Part shown: piece by piece, positions 1-7,120 of the stretch
Numbering within the stretch: position 1 is the stretch's first letter
Layout: each line of letters begins with the position of its first letter
Assembly: GCA_019245455.1 (NCBI GenBank)
Contig: JAFARM010000037.1
Span: forward strand, 1 to 25,672
DNA from: Sphingomonadaceae bacterium
Lineage (GTDB): Bacteria > Pseudomonadota > Alphaproteobacteria > Sphingomonadales > Sphingomonadaceae
Direction: 5' to 3'
DNA: 25,672 nt
The notes under the pieces: generated by a model
Databases searched by the model: none
What the model saw: only the letters and a program-made list of their open reading frames with translations
What the model was told of the DNA's origin: nothing
Program-made: the position numbers and the translations under genes

Positions 1-122
1 CCGCCGCCGCCGAAGCCGCCGCCGTCACCGAGGCGGCAGCGCGCACACCCGCAGCCCAGCCGGTTCGCGCCCCCGCGCCGGAGCCGGTCAGCGCCCCCGC
101 GACCGCGTCGTCGCCGGCATGA
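1..122 (+). CDS. C-terminal end of an unidentified upstream protein (partial)
   Basis: Reading from base 3, an open frame runs to a TGA at 120-122. It encodes an Ala/Pro-rich tail of about 39 residues ending in ATASSPA. Its stop overlaps the antiporter start as ATGA (119-122), an arrangement typical of translationally coupled operon genes, which supports the frame being real. The tail is low-complexity and carries no recognisable domain, so the protein cannot be named. The rest of the gene lies left of the window. In GC-rich DNA an open frame this short can occur by chance, so confidence is moderate. Confidence 0.5.
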   Translation, partial: AAAEAAAVTEAAARTPAAQPVRAPAPEPVSAPATASSPA

Positions 123-1912
123 CGGGCGCCGCCGCGCCGCTGCGCGATACGGTCGTCTATTTCGCTGCCGTCGTCGCCCTGGTGCCGCTGTTCGCGCGGC
201 TCAAGCTCGGCGCGGTCCTCGGCTATCTCGCCGCTGGCATCATCATCGGCCCGCACGTCCTGTCGCTGGTCAGCAACCCCGAGAGCATGGGCGAGCTCGC
301 CGAGTTCGGCATCGTCCTGCTGCTGTTCGTCATCGGCCTCGAGCTGAAGCCGTCGCGGCTGTGGGCGCTGCGCCGTGACATCTTCGGTCTCGGCACGCTG
401 CAGGTGGCGCTGTGCGGGCTGGCGCTGTCGGGCGTCGTCCTCGGCCTGACCGGGCTCAGCTGGCAGGCGGCGGTCGTCGTCGGCCTGCCGCTCGGCCTGT
501 CGTCGACCGCCCTCGTCATGCAGCTCCTGGCCGAGCGCAAGCTGACGACGACGCCTTTTGGCGAGCGCGCCTTCTCGATCCTGCTGTTCCAGGACCTCGC
601 CATCGTTCCCCTGCTGACGATCGTCGCGGCGCTGAGCCGCGTGCCCGACCCGACGGCGCGCCCCGGTTGGCAGACGGCGGCGCTGACCGCGGGCGCGGTG
701 CTGGTGCTGGGGCTCGGCGGGCGCTTCCTGCTCAATCCGCTGTTCCGCCTGATCGGGCGCCTCGGCGTGCGCGAGGCGTTCGCCGCCGCGGCGCTGCTGA
801 CCGTTCTCGGCGCGGCTTTCCTGATGGCGAGCCTCGACCTGTCGATGGCCTTGGGCGCGTTCGTCGCCGGGGTGATGCTGAGCGAATCGCCGTACCGCCA
901 CGCGCTCGAGGCCGATATCGAGCCGTTCCGCGGCCTGCTGCTCGGCCTGTTCTTCGTCTCGGTCGGGACGACGCTCGACCTCGCCGGGGTCCGCGACCAC
1001 TGGCTGCAGGTGCTGATGCTGGTCGCCGCCGTCATGGCGACCAAGACGATCGTCATCGCCGGCCTCGCCCGCCTGTTCGGCAGTCCGTGGCTGCGCGCGT
1101 TCCAGATGGGCATGATCCTGGCGCAGGGCGGCGAGTTCGGCTTCGTCCTGTTCGCGCAGGGCGTCACCGGGCTGCTGCTTGCGCCCGGGGCGGCGGCGCT
1201 GTTCGGCGCAGTCGTGACCGTGTCGATGCTCCTGACCCCGCTCGCCGCGCGCTTCGCCGCGACCTTCAACCCGAAGCCGGCGCCGCGCACCGACCTCGAC
1301 GGGCCGGAAGCGGCGGTCCACGACGACGACGCGCCGGCGCGCGCGATCCTCGTCGGGGCCGGGCGCTTCGGCCAGGGCGTCGCGCAGATGCTGCTGGCGC
1401 GCGGCGTCGAGGTCGTCGCCATCGACCGCGACGACGAGATCATCGACGTCAGCAACCTGTTCGGCAACCGCGTCTATTTCGGCGACGGCGAGCGCGTCGA
1501 CATCCTGCGCGCGGCCGGTGCCGCGGACGCGCAGCTGCTCGTCATGGCGCACGACGGCGCGTGGCCGCCGGCCGCAACGCTCGAGCCGATCCGCTCCGCC
1601 TTCCCGCACCTGAAGATCCTCGCCCGCGCCTATGACCGCGTCCACCTGCTCGACCTCCTCAAGACCGATGTCGACGGGGCGGTGCGCGAGGTGTTCGACG
1701 GCTCGGTCGCGCTCGGCCGCGAGGCGCTGGCGCTGCTCGGCACCCCGCCCGAGACGATCGTCGCGATCGAAAGCGAGTACCGCCGCCGCGACAGCGAGCG
1801 GCTGCAGGCGCAGCTGGCGAGCGGCGACAACTTCTCGGGCAAGGAGAAATTGTTCCGCCCTGGCGTCACCTTCGTCCCCGACGCGCTCGGCGAAATCCCG
1901 TTCCAACTGTGA
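119..1912 (+). CDS. CPA2 family monovalent cation:proton antiporter, KefB/KefC type
   Basis: This 597-residue inner-membrane protein exchanges K+ (or Na+) for protons; relatives protect cells from electrophiles or regulate pH and K+. The first roughly 385 residues form the hydrophobic Na+/H+ exchanger domain. It contains the family stretches LLFQDLAIVPLL (Gln158-Asp159), LGAFVAGVMLSESPYRH and LAQGGEFGFVLF. A cytoplasmic RCK_N/TrkA-N domain starts near residue 405 with the nucleotide-binding turn GAGRFGQG, followed by an acidic residue at the next strand end (IDRDD). Length is close to E. coli KefC (about 620). The ATG at 119 has no clear ribosome site but overlaps the preceding stop as ATGA, so translational coupling is likely. 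No KefF/KefG-type ancillary oxidoreductase lies beside it; the downstream oxidoreductase belongs to another family. The family is certain; the transported ion is not. Confidence 0.95.
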   Translation: MTGAAAPLRDTVVYFAAVVALVPLFARLKLGAVLGYLAAGIIIGPHVLSLVSNPESMGELAEFGIVLLLFVIGLELKPSRLWALRRDIFGLGTLQVALCGLALSGVVLGLTGLSWQAAVVVGLPLGLSSTALVMQLLAERKLTTTPFGERAFSILLFQDLAIVPLLTIVAALSRVPDPTARPGWQTAALTAGAVLVLGLGGRFLLNPLFRLIGRLGVREAFAAAALLTVLGAAFLMASLDLSMALGAFVAGVMLSESPYRHALEADIEPFRGLLLGLFFVSVGTTLDLAGVRDHWLQVLMLVAAVMATKTIVIAGLARLFGSPWLRAFQMGMILAQGGEFGFVLFAQGVTGLLLAPGAAALFGAVVTVSMLLTPLAARFAATFNPKPAPRTDLDGPEAAVHDDDAPARAILVGAGRFGQGVAQMLLARGVEVVAIDRDDEIIDVSNLFGNRVYFGDGERVDILRAAGAADAQLLVMAHDGAWPPAATLEPIRSAFPHLKILARAYDRVHLLDLLKTDVDGAVREVFDGSVALGREALALLGTPPETIVAIESEYRRRDSERLQAQLASGDNFSGKEKLFRPGVTFVPDALGEIPFQL

Positions 1913-1962
1913 GCCGAGCCGCCTAAGGGTTGACGGACACGACAACCGGGGAGTCGCCAGCG

Positions 1963-2979
1963 ATGCAGAGCACCGAAATCCGCCTCAAGAGCCGCCCGGA
2001 GGGGGTGCCGACGGCCGCCAACTTCAACGTCGCCACCGTCGACCTGCCCGCACCGGGCGAGGGCCAGGTCCTCGTCCGCAACCGCTTCATGTCGGTCGAT
2101 CCCTATATGCGCGGGCGGATGTACGACCGGCCGAGCTATGTCCCGCCGTTCCAGATCGGCGAGGCGCTGCAGGGCCACGCCGTCGGCGAAGTCGTCGAGT
2201 CGCACGCCGAAGGGTTCGCGCCGGGCGACCTCGTCAGCTCGATGTTCGGCTGGCGCGAAGCCTATGTCGTCGCGCCCGAGGCGTTCGCGCAGGCCCCCGC
2301 GCTGTTCAGCAAGCTGCCGCACATCCCCGGCGTATCGCCGTCGGCCTTCCTCGGCGTGCTCGGGATGCCGGGGCTGACGGCGTACGTCGGCCTGCTCGAG
2401 ATCGGCCAGCCGAAGGAAGGCGAGACGGTGTTCGTCAGCGGCGGCGCGGGTGCGGTCGGCAGCCTCGTCGCGCAGATCGCCAAGATCAAGGGCTGCACCG
2501 TCGTCGCCTCGGCCGGCACCGACGAGAAGTGCGCGTGGCTGCGCTCGGCCGGGGTCGACCATGCGATCAACTACAAGGCCGGCGACCTGCTCGGCCAGGT
2601 CCAGGCGGCCGCGCCAAAGGGCATCGACGTCTATTTCGACAATGTCGGCGGCGAGCACCTCGAGGTGGCGATCGAGACGGCGCGCGTCGGTGCGCGCTTC
2701 GCCGAATGCGGCATGATCGCCCAGTACAACGCGACCGATCCCGTCCCGGGGCCGCGCAACATGATTCAGATCGTCGGCAAGAGCCTGAAGATTCAGGGCT
2801 TCATCGTCTACAACTACGCCCACCTGCAGCCGCAGTTCACGGCCGACGTCGGCCGCTGGATCGGGGAGGGGCGGATCAAGTGGAAGGAGACGGTCAAGGA
2901 CGGCATCGCCAGCGCGCCCGCCGCCTTCGCCGGCCTGTTCGACGGCTCGAACACCGGGAAGATGGTGGTGAAGCTCTAG
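1963..2979 (+). CDS. NADP-dependent oxidoreductase, MDR family (CurA/PTGR-like)
   Basis: A zinc-independent medium-chain reductase that probably reduces the C=C bond of alpha,beta-unsaturated carbonyls with NADPH. It has 338 residues, normal for the family. The N-terminal half carries the conserved VDPYMRGRM (about 46-54). The Rossmann half carries the dinucleotide loop SGGAGAVGS (159-167), and later FDNVGGEHLE and CGMIAQYN, typical of the prostaglandin-reductase/CurA branch. The start is ATG 1963, preceded by GGGGAG at 1948-1953 with 9 bases spacing; the frame stays open to a TTG at 1930, but that start has no ribosome site and adds a non-conserved leader. It lies 50 bases after the antiporter gene and may share its transcript. 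Its TAG stop lies in a CTAG shared with the convergent neighbour. The physiological substrate is unknown. Confidence 0.93.
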   Translation: MQSTEIRLKSRPEGVPTAANFNVATVDLPAPGEGQVLVRNRFMSVDPYMRGRMYDRPSYVPPFQIGEALQGHAVGEVVESHAEGFAPGDLVSSMFGWREAYVVAPEAFAQAPALFSKLPHIPGVSPSAFLGVLGMPGLTAYVGLLEIGQPKEGETVFVSGGAGAVGSLVAQIAKIKGCTVVASAGTDEKCAWLRSAGVDHAINYKAGDLLGQVQAAAPKGIDVYFDNVGGEHLEVAIETARVGARFAECGMIAQYNATDPVPGPRNMIQIVGKSLKIQGFIVYNYAHLQPQFTADVGRWIGEGRIKWKETVKDGIASAPAAFAGLFDGSNTGKMVVKL

Positions 2980-3404
2980 CTGAGCGCCGTCCGCACCGCG
3001 CCGCCGCTGCCGGTCGCGACGAACTTCGCCGGCGGTTCCGTGTCGCCGGTGTCGTTGGGGACGAGGTCGGCATGGCTGGCGCGGAGCGTCGCGATCGCTT
3101 CCTCGTCGCGCTGCTCGAGCCCGATGAAGCGGTTCTCCGCCGCCTCGAGCGCACGGATGATCTCGTCCAGCTTCGCCTGCAGCGCCGCGCCCTCGCGGTT
3201 CTGCGTGTTCTGGATCAGGAACACCATCAGGAAGGTGACGATGGTGGTCCCGGTGTTGATGACCAGCTGCCACGTGTCGGAATAATGGAACATCGGCCCC
3301 GTCGCCGCCCAGACGACGACGAGGATGCAGCAGACGACGAAGGTGAACGGCCGCCCGGTGGCATGGGCGACGGCGTTGGCGGCGCGGGCGAAGACGTGGG
3401 TCAT
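2976..3404 (-). CDS. Low-affinity iron permease family small membrane protein (PF04120-like)
   Basis: A 142-residue protein with two hydrophobic segments, around residues 19-36 (PFTFVVCCILVVVWAATGP) and 47-63 (VINTGTTIVTFLMVFLI). The second is followed by the family signature IQNTQNREGAALQAKLDE and an amphipathic, charged C-terminal part. This matches the bacterial 'low affinity iron permease' family, named after yeast Fet4; iron transport by the short bacterial members is not established. The last 25 residues (from about NDTGDTEPP) look disordered. The TAG stop overlaps that of the convergent oxidoreductase within one CTAG. Upstream on the same strand lies the repeat pair at 3475-3573 and then the SMP-30 gene, so the two genes could share a transcript. 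Confidence 0.88.
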   Translation of the reverse strand: MTHVFARAANAVAHATGRPFTFVVCCILVVVWAATGPMFHYSDTWQLVINTGTTIVTFLMVFLIQNTQNREGAALQAKLDEIIRALEAAENRFIGLEQRDEEAIATLRASHADLVPNDTGDTEPPAKFVATGSGGAVRTALS

Positions 3405-3474
3405 GGCAACTCTCCCGCTGCGGCAACGCGCCGCGGACGGGAATGTTGCGAGGGTGTTCCGGTCCCGCGGAGCG

Positions 3475-3573
3475 GCCCCCTCCGGCGCTTCGCGCCACCT
3501 CCCCCCGAGGGGGAGGAGCTCAGATCCTCTCCCTTGGGGGGAGGTGGCACGCCGCAGGCGTGACGGAGGGGGC
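3475..3573. repeat. REP/BIME-like inverted pair of palindromic repeats
   Basis: The left unit (3475-3517) and right unit (3525-3573) are inverted copies about 7 bases apart. Both outer ends read GCCCCCTCCG and both inner parts read CCACCTCCCCCC when aligned in the same orientation. Each unit has its own hairpin in the middle, but the hairpins differ: GGCGC-TTC-GCGCC on the left and ACGCC-TGC-GGCGT on the right. Conserved flanks with co-varying central hairpins are the hallmark of REP-type elements. The pair sits between two co-directional minus-strand genes, where such elements often affect mRNA stability or termination. That it recurs elsewhere in the genome is inference. Confidence 0.75.
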
Positions 3574-3608
3574 GCGATGGTCCTAGCGAAGGCAGGGGAA
3601 AATCCGCC

Positions 3609-4526
3609 TCACCCGTAGTGGGCCAGCCGCAGCCCCGGCCGCGGCCAGCGGCAGCGGGCGAGCTTGCCCGTCGTCGACAGGCACACCCAGGCGTCCATCA
3701 TGTCGGTGCCGCCGAAGGCGATGTTGGTCGTGAGCAGGTCGGGGAAGGCGAAGTCTTCTTGGCGTCCCGTCGCGGGATCGACCGAGCAGATGCCCGGCCG
3801 CTCGACGAGCGTCGCCACCGCGATGCGCCCGTCCGCCTCGACCGCCAGACTGTCGAGCAGCGTGTAGCCGGGGAAGCTCGTCACCACCCGGCCCGGCAGC
3901 GCCGGCAGCGGCGACGGCGCGACCGTCCCCGGCCCGGTGATGTCGAAGGCGAGGAGCAGCCGCGCCTGGGTGCAGGCGGCGTAAACCGTGTTCCCGTCCG
4001 GCGACAGGCCGACGCCGTTCATGTTCGGCCCGTGCACCGCGCAGACGACGCCGCTGCCGTCCGCGCGGCCGTAGTAGAGCCCGCCGGCGTCGGTCGAGCG
4101 CGCGCGGTGCTTGCCGAGGTCGGTAAACCAGAAGCCGCCTTCTCCGTCGAAGACGATGTCGTTCGGCCCCGACAGCGGGTGGCCGTCGACCGCCTCGTAC
4201 AGCCGCTCGACCTTGCCCGTCGCCAGGTCGATCCGCTCGATGCGGCCGCCGCTGTAATCCTCCGGCGCGTTGCCGGGGATCAGCATCCCCTGCATCTCGC
4301 CCCACTCGAACCCGCCATTGTTGCAGCAGTAGAGCGCGCCATCGGGGCCGAGCGCGAGCCCGTTCGGCCCACCGCCGGGCGTCGCGATCACCTCCTTGCG
4401 GCCGTCGGGCAGGACGCGGGTGATGCGCCCCGCTTGGATCTCGACGACGACGACGCTGCCGTCCTCGAACCACACCGGGCCTTCGGGGAAGGCGAGGCAC
4501 TCGGCGACGATGGTGTGCGGGTGCAT
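3609..4526 (-). CDS. SMP-30/gluconolactonase/LRE family protein
   Basis: A 305-residue six-bladed beta-propeller of the SMP-30/gluconolaconase family, whose characterised members are metal-dependent lactonases acting on sugar lactones. The repeated blade signatures are clear: AFPEGPVWFEDG near the N terminus (Glu15 is the expected metal ligand), GGPNGLALGPDGALY, SGPNDIVFDGEGGFWFTD (the Asn of GPND is another expected ligand), NMNGVGLSPDGNTVYAA and SLAVEADGRIAVAT. The start is ATG at 4526-4524, preceded on the minus strand by GGGAGG about 7 bases upstream. The same frame stays open far upstream through the antisense of rmuC, but that extension is an artefact of high GC. There is no signal peptide, so it is probably cytoplasmic. 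No sugar-catabolic gene lies beside it to indicate a substrate. Confidence 0.92.
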   Translation of the reverse strand: MHPHTIVAECLAFPEGPVWFEDGSVVVVEIQAGRITRVLPDGRKEVIATPGGGPNGLALGPDGALYCCNNGGFEWGEMQGMLIPGNAPEDYSGGRIERIDLATGKVERLYEAVDGHPLSGPNDIVFDGEGGFWFTDLGKHRARSTDAGGLYYGRADGSGVVCAVHGPNMNGVGLSPDGNTVYAACTQARLLLAFDITGPGTVAPSPLPALPGRVVTSFPGYTLLDSLAVEADGRIAVATLVERPGICSVDPATGRQEDFAFPDLLTTNIAFGGTDMMDAWVCLSTTGKLARCRWPRPGLRLAHYG

Positions 4527-4700
4527 GGACGTCCTCCCTGGGGGTCTTTGCCGGTCACTATGCACCAGTTTCGGGGCGGAGGCGAAGTCGGCGCACCCCG
4601 CAAACGCGCGCTGCTTTGAACCGGAGTGGCGGCGATTGCGCTGTCCTACGCGGCGACACCGCGCTATAGCTCGATTCACGATTCGTTCGCGGGAGGCGGG

Positions 4701-6128
4701 GTGGAGATCGGGGTTGCAGCGGCGGTCGCGGGGGCGCTGATGCTGGCGCTCGGCTGGCTGCTGTGGGGCCGGCCGCTCGGTGCCGTGCAGGCGGAGGCGA
4801 CCGCGGCGCGTGCCGACGCGGCGGCGGCGCGGAGCGAGGCGGACGCCGCGCGGGAGGCGGCGGTCGAGCTGCGCGTCGCGGTGCGCGGCCATGCCGTCGA
4901 AGTCGCCGCCAAGCAGGACCGGCTGGTGGAACTCCAGGGGGTCGAGGCCGAGCGCGACCGGCTCGCGGCCGAGCTTGCCGCGCTGAAGGCGACACAGGCC
5001 GAGCGCGACGCGGCGCACGCGCGCCAGCTCGCCGACCTCCACACCGCCTTCGCCGAGCTGGCGGCGAAGGCGCTCGACGGGGCGCAGACGGTGTTCGCCG
5101 AACGCGCCGAGCAGGTCCTCGCGCGCCACCGCGAAGCGGCCGGTGCGGGGCTGGAGGCGAATCGGACGGCGATGGCCGAGCTGATCGCGCCGATGCGCGA
5201 AACCCTCAGCGCTTATCAGGCTCGCCTCGACGACATCGAGAAGGTGCGGGCCGAAGGCTATGGCGCGCTCAACACGCTGCTCGACCAGGTCGCCAAGGGG
5301 CAGGAGCGCGTCACCGGCGCGACCGCGCGGCTGGAGACGGTGCTGCGCTCGTCGGGCAAGGCGGCGGGGCGCTGGGGCGAGGAGCAGTGCCGCAACGTCC
5401 TCGAACTCGCCGGGCTGGTCGAGGGCGTCGACTTCGTCGCCCAGACCGCCGACGGCAGCGACGACAGCCGCCGCCCCGACTTCGTCGTCACCCTGCCCGG
5501 CGAGCGGCGGCTGGTGATCGACGTCAAGTGCTCGGTCGACGCCTACATGGCTGCGGCGAGCGCCGACGATGGCGACGAGCGCGCCCGTCACCTTGCCGCG
5601 CACGCCAGGGCGATCCGCGCCCACGCCACCGGCCTTGCCGCCAAGGCCTATGAGAAGACGGTCGGCGGCGCGGTCGACTTCGTCGTGCTGTTCGTGCCGG
5701 GCGAGAACTTCCTCGCCGCCGCCTTCGAGCAGGACCGGGCGCTGTTGAACGACTTCATGGCACGGCGGCTGGTGCTTGCCGGGCCGATCAACCTGATCGC
5801 CGTCGCCCGCACCGTGGCGGCGATGCGCGACCAGGCGCGGCTGGCGAAGCAGGCGGCCGAGATCGCCAAGCTGGGGCGCGACCTGTACGATTCGATCCGC
5901 ATCATGGGCGACAACTTCGCCGCGGTGCAGAAGGGGCTGACCGGCGCCGTCGGCAGCTGGAACAAGCTCGTCGCCCAGGTCGACAGCCGCGTCGTCGGCC
6001 GCGCCCGCCGCTTCGAGGCGCTGGGCGCGACCACCGGGCTCGAGCCGATCGGCGAGATGAAGCTGGTCGAGGCGCTGCCGCTGCTGCCGGCGAATCTGGA
6101 GGGGGGGGCGGCGTTGGCGGCCGAATAA
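4701..6128 (+). CDS. rmuC: DNA recombination protein RmuC homologue
   Basis: RmuC is a putative membrane-anchored nuclease that limits recombination at inverted repeats. The protein has 475 residues from a GTG at 4701. An N-terminal transmembrane helix (about residues 4-22) is followed by a long Ala/Glu/Arg-rich coiled coil (about 28-200). The conserved RmuC domain then begins at GRWGEEQCRNVLELAGL and continues through RRPDFVVTLPG...LVIDVKCSVDAY, a PD-(D/E)xK-like core, and VDFVVLFVPGENFLAAA. GTG 4701 is preferred because GGGAGG (4691-4696) precedes it and the membrane helix starts at once; an in-frame GTG at 4626 would add 25 non-conserved residues. A TATAGC at 4665-4670 could be part of a -10 element, but no matching -35 is visible. 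It diverges from the SMP-30 gene and converges on the ABM gene. Confidence 0.94.
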   Translation: MEIGVAAAVAGALMLALGWLLWGRPLGAVQAEATAARADAAAARSEADAAREAAVELRVAVRGHAVEVAAKQDRLVELQGVEAERDRLAAELAALKATQAERDAAHARQLADLHTAFAELAAKALDGAQTVFAERAEQVLARHREAAGAGLEANRTAMAELIAPMRETLSAYQARLDDIEKVRAEGYGALNTLLDQVAKGQERVTGATARLETVLRSSGKAAGRWGEEQCRNVLELAGLVEGVDFVAQTADGSDDSRRPDFVVTLPGERRLVIDVKCSVDAYMAAASADDGDERARHLAAHARAIRAHATGLAAKAYEKTVGGAVDFVVLFVPGENFLAAAFEQDRALLNDFMARRLVLAGPINLIAVARTVAAMRDQARLAKQAAEIAKLGRDLYDSIRIMGDNFAAVQKGLTGAVGSWNKLVAQVDSRVVGRARRFEALGATTGLEPIGEMKLVEALPLLPANLEGGAALAAE

Positions 6129-6201
6129 CCGGGGTTTCGTGCGAAGAATGCGATGTTACGCGCGCCGGAGCCGGAGCCGAGACCGCAGGCGGAACGGGCG
6201 G

Positions 6202-6513
6202 TCAGCGCTCGATCAGCGTCCGCACCTCGTCGCCGGCATAGGCCTTGACGCTCGCCGCGACGACGGCGGCACCGGCGATCGCGGCGTTGAACGCGGCCAT
6301 GTGCGGCGTCGCGAAGTGCGCCGCCAGCGCCGCCTCGTCGGCCCACCGCTCGGTCAGGCGCAGCGTCGCCGGCTCGCCCAGGTCCTGCGCGAAGGCATAG
6401 TCGAGGCAGCCGGGTTCGGCCGCGGTCGCCTTCACCATCGCCGTCGCCGCCGCGCGCAGCCGCTCGACCTCGGCGACGTCGCGCAGCCGGATCCAACCTT
6501 GGACAAGGATCAT
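6202..6513 (-). CDS. Antibiotic biosynthesis monooxygenase (ABM) domain protein
   Basis: A 103-residue single-domain protein of the dimeric alpha/beta-barrel ABM family, which includes quinol monooxygenases such as YgiN and many small proteins of unknown role. Family features are the opening strand MILVQGWIRL, the segment AAEPGCLDYAFAQDLGEPATLRLTERWADEAAL (hydrophobic strands followed by the E-x-W motif) and the short helix AAHFATPHMAAF. The start is ATG 6513-6511, with a strong AGGAGG (6522-6527 on the complement) 8 bases upstream. A longer reading from 6540 would run into the tRNA and is rejected. The ribosome site lies only 3 bases after the tRNA CCA end, so it may be translated from the processed tail of an ihfB-tRNA transcript. 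Confidence 0.88.
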   Translation of the reverse strand: MILVQGWIRLRDVAEVERLRAAATAMVKATAAEPGCLDYAFAQDLGEPATLRLTERWADEAALAAHFATPHMAAFNAAIAGAAVVAASVKAYAGDEVRTLIER

Positions 6514-6530
6514 GCCTGCCGCCTCCTGCT

Positions 6531-6617
6531 TGGTGCCCACGGCCGGACTCGAACCGGCATGGCCTTGCGGCCGAAGGATTTTAAGTCCCTTGCGTCTACC
6601 GGTTCCGCCACGTGGGC
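6531..6617 (-). tRNA. tRNA-Leu (anticodon UAA)
   Basis: The minus strand folds into a complete class II tRNA of 87 bases including an encoded CCA (6531-6533). The acceptor stem is GCCCACG paired with CGTGGGC, with discriminator A. The D arm is GCG...CGC, and the anticodon loop CTTAAAA presents UAA. The long variable arm is GGCC-GCAA-GGCC, and the T arm is GCCGG-TTCGAGT-CCGGC. The long variable arm and anticodon identify leucine, reading UUA and probably UUG, which are very rare codons in this GC-rich DNA. It lies 13 bases after the ihfB stop and 17 bases before the ABM start, all on the same strand. Confidence 0.98.
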
Positions 6618-6630
6618 CGGTATGTCCGTT

Positions 6631-6912
6631 CTACGCGACGTTGAGCCGCTCGCGTAAGTCCTTACCGGGCTTGAAGTACGGAACGCGCTTGGCGTCGACG
6701 CGGACCGCCGTCCCGGTGCGCGGGTTGCGACCCGTTCGCGCCCCGCGCTCGCGCGTGGACAAGGCGCCGAAGCCGCGCAATTCGACGCGGCGGCCCTCGA
6801 CGAGCGCGGTCGTGATCGCATCGAAGATGGTCGCGACGACGCGTTCGACGTCGCGCTGCGTCAGGTGCGGGTTCGCCGCCGCCAACGCCGCCACCAGTTC
6901 CGAACGGATCAT
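6631..6912 (-). CDS. ihfB: Integration host factor subunit beta
   Basis: A 93-residue HU/IHF-fold protein that pairs with IHF-alpha to bend DNA sharply at specific sites in transcription, replication and recombination. It has the beta-subunit opening ([23 protein letters not shown]), the core [10 protein letters not shown] (about 43-52) and the DNA-intercalating arm GRNPRTG (61-67, Pro64), ending with [12 protein letters not shown]. The NPHL-x-QRDVE segment and a length of 93 favour the beta subunit over HU or IHF-alpha, though sequence alone leaves a small doubt. The start is ATG 6912-6910. Upstream is a 208-base region shared with the divergent CNNM/CBS gene, so both promoters must lie there; I could not fix a convincing pair of hexamers for either. 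The tRNA-Leu gene follows after only 13 bases. Confidence 0.9.
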   Translation of the reverse strand: MIRSELVAALAAANPHLTQRDVERVVATIFDAITTALVEGRRVELRGFGALSTRERGARTGRNPRTGTAVRVDAKRVPYFKPGKDLRERLNVA

Positions 6913-7120
6913 CGCCGTACGTTTCCCTTTCCCCGCTCGCGCCCCATCGTCCCCCGACGCCGACGCGACGCCGCCGAAATAAGCGACGCCAGCAAGTTCT
7001 TGACCACGACGCGCAGCAAAACGCCAGTCTAAACTTGCACGGGACTATCGGCGCGCGACGATTTCGGTTAGTCTTGCACTCTGACCGCGGCGCGCAGGCC
7101 GTGCCACCGCACGGAGAACG

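Noticed and set aside
1930..1962. TTG start for the oxidoreductase
   Set aside because: No ribosome site, and the added leader is not typical of the family; GGGGAG precedes ATG 1963 correctly.
4527..5624. N-terminal extension of the SMP-30 frame to 671 residues
   Set aside because: The extension is antisense to rmuC and non-conserved in character; ATG 4526 has a good ribosome site and the family N terminus.
6514..6540. Longer start for the ABM gene
   Set aside because: It would begin inside the tRNA-Leu acceptor end; ATG 6513 has AGGAGG at the right distance.
6531..6617. tRNA-Leu as an attachment site for a mobile element
   Set aside because: No integrase gene, no repeated 3' fragment of the tRNA and only ordinary genes on both sides.
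7040..7085. Repeated TTGCAC and AGTCT words between ihfB and the CNNM/CBS gene as an operator
   Set aside because: The copies differ in spacing and are too short to separate from chance; no promoter hexamers align with them convincingly.
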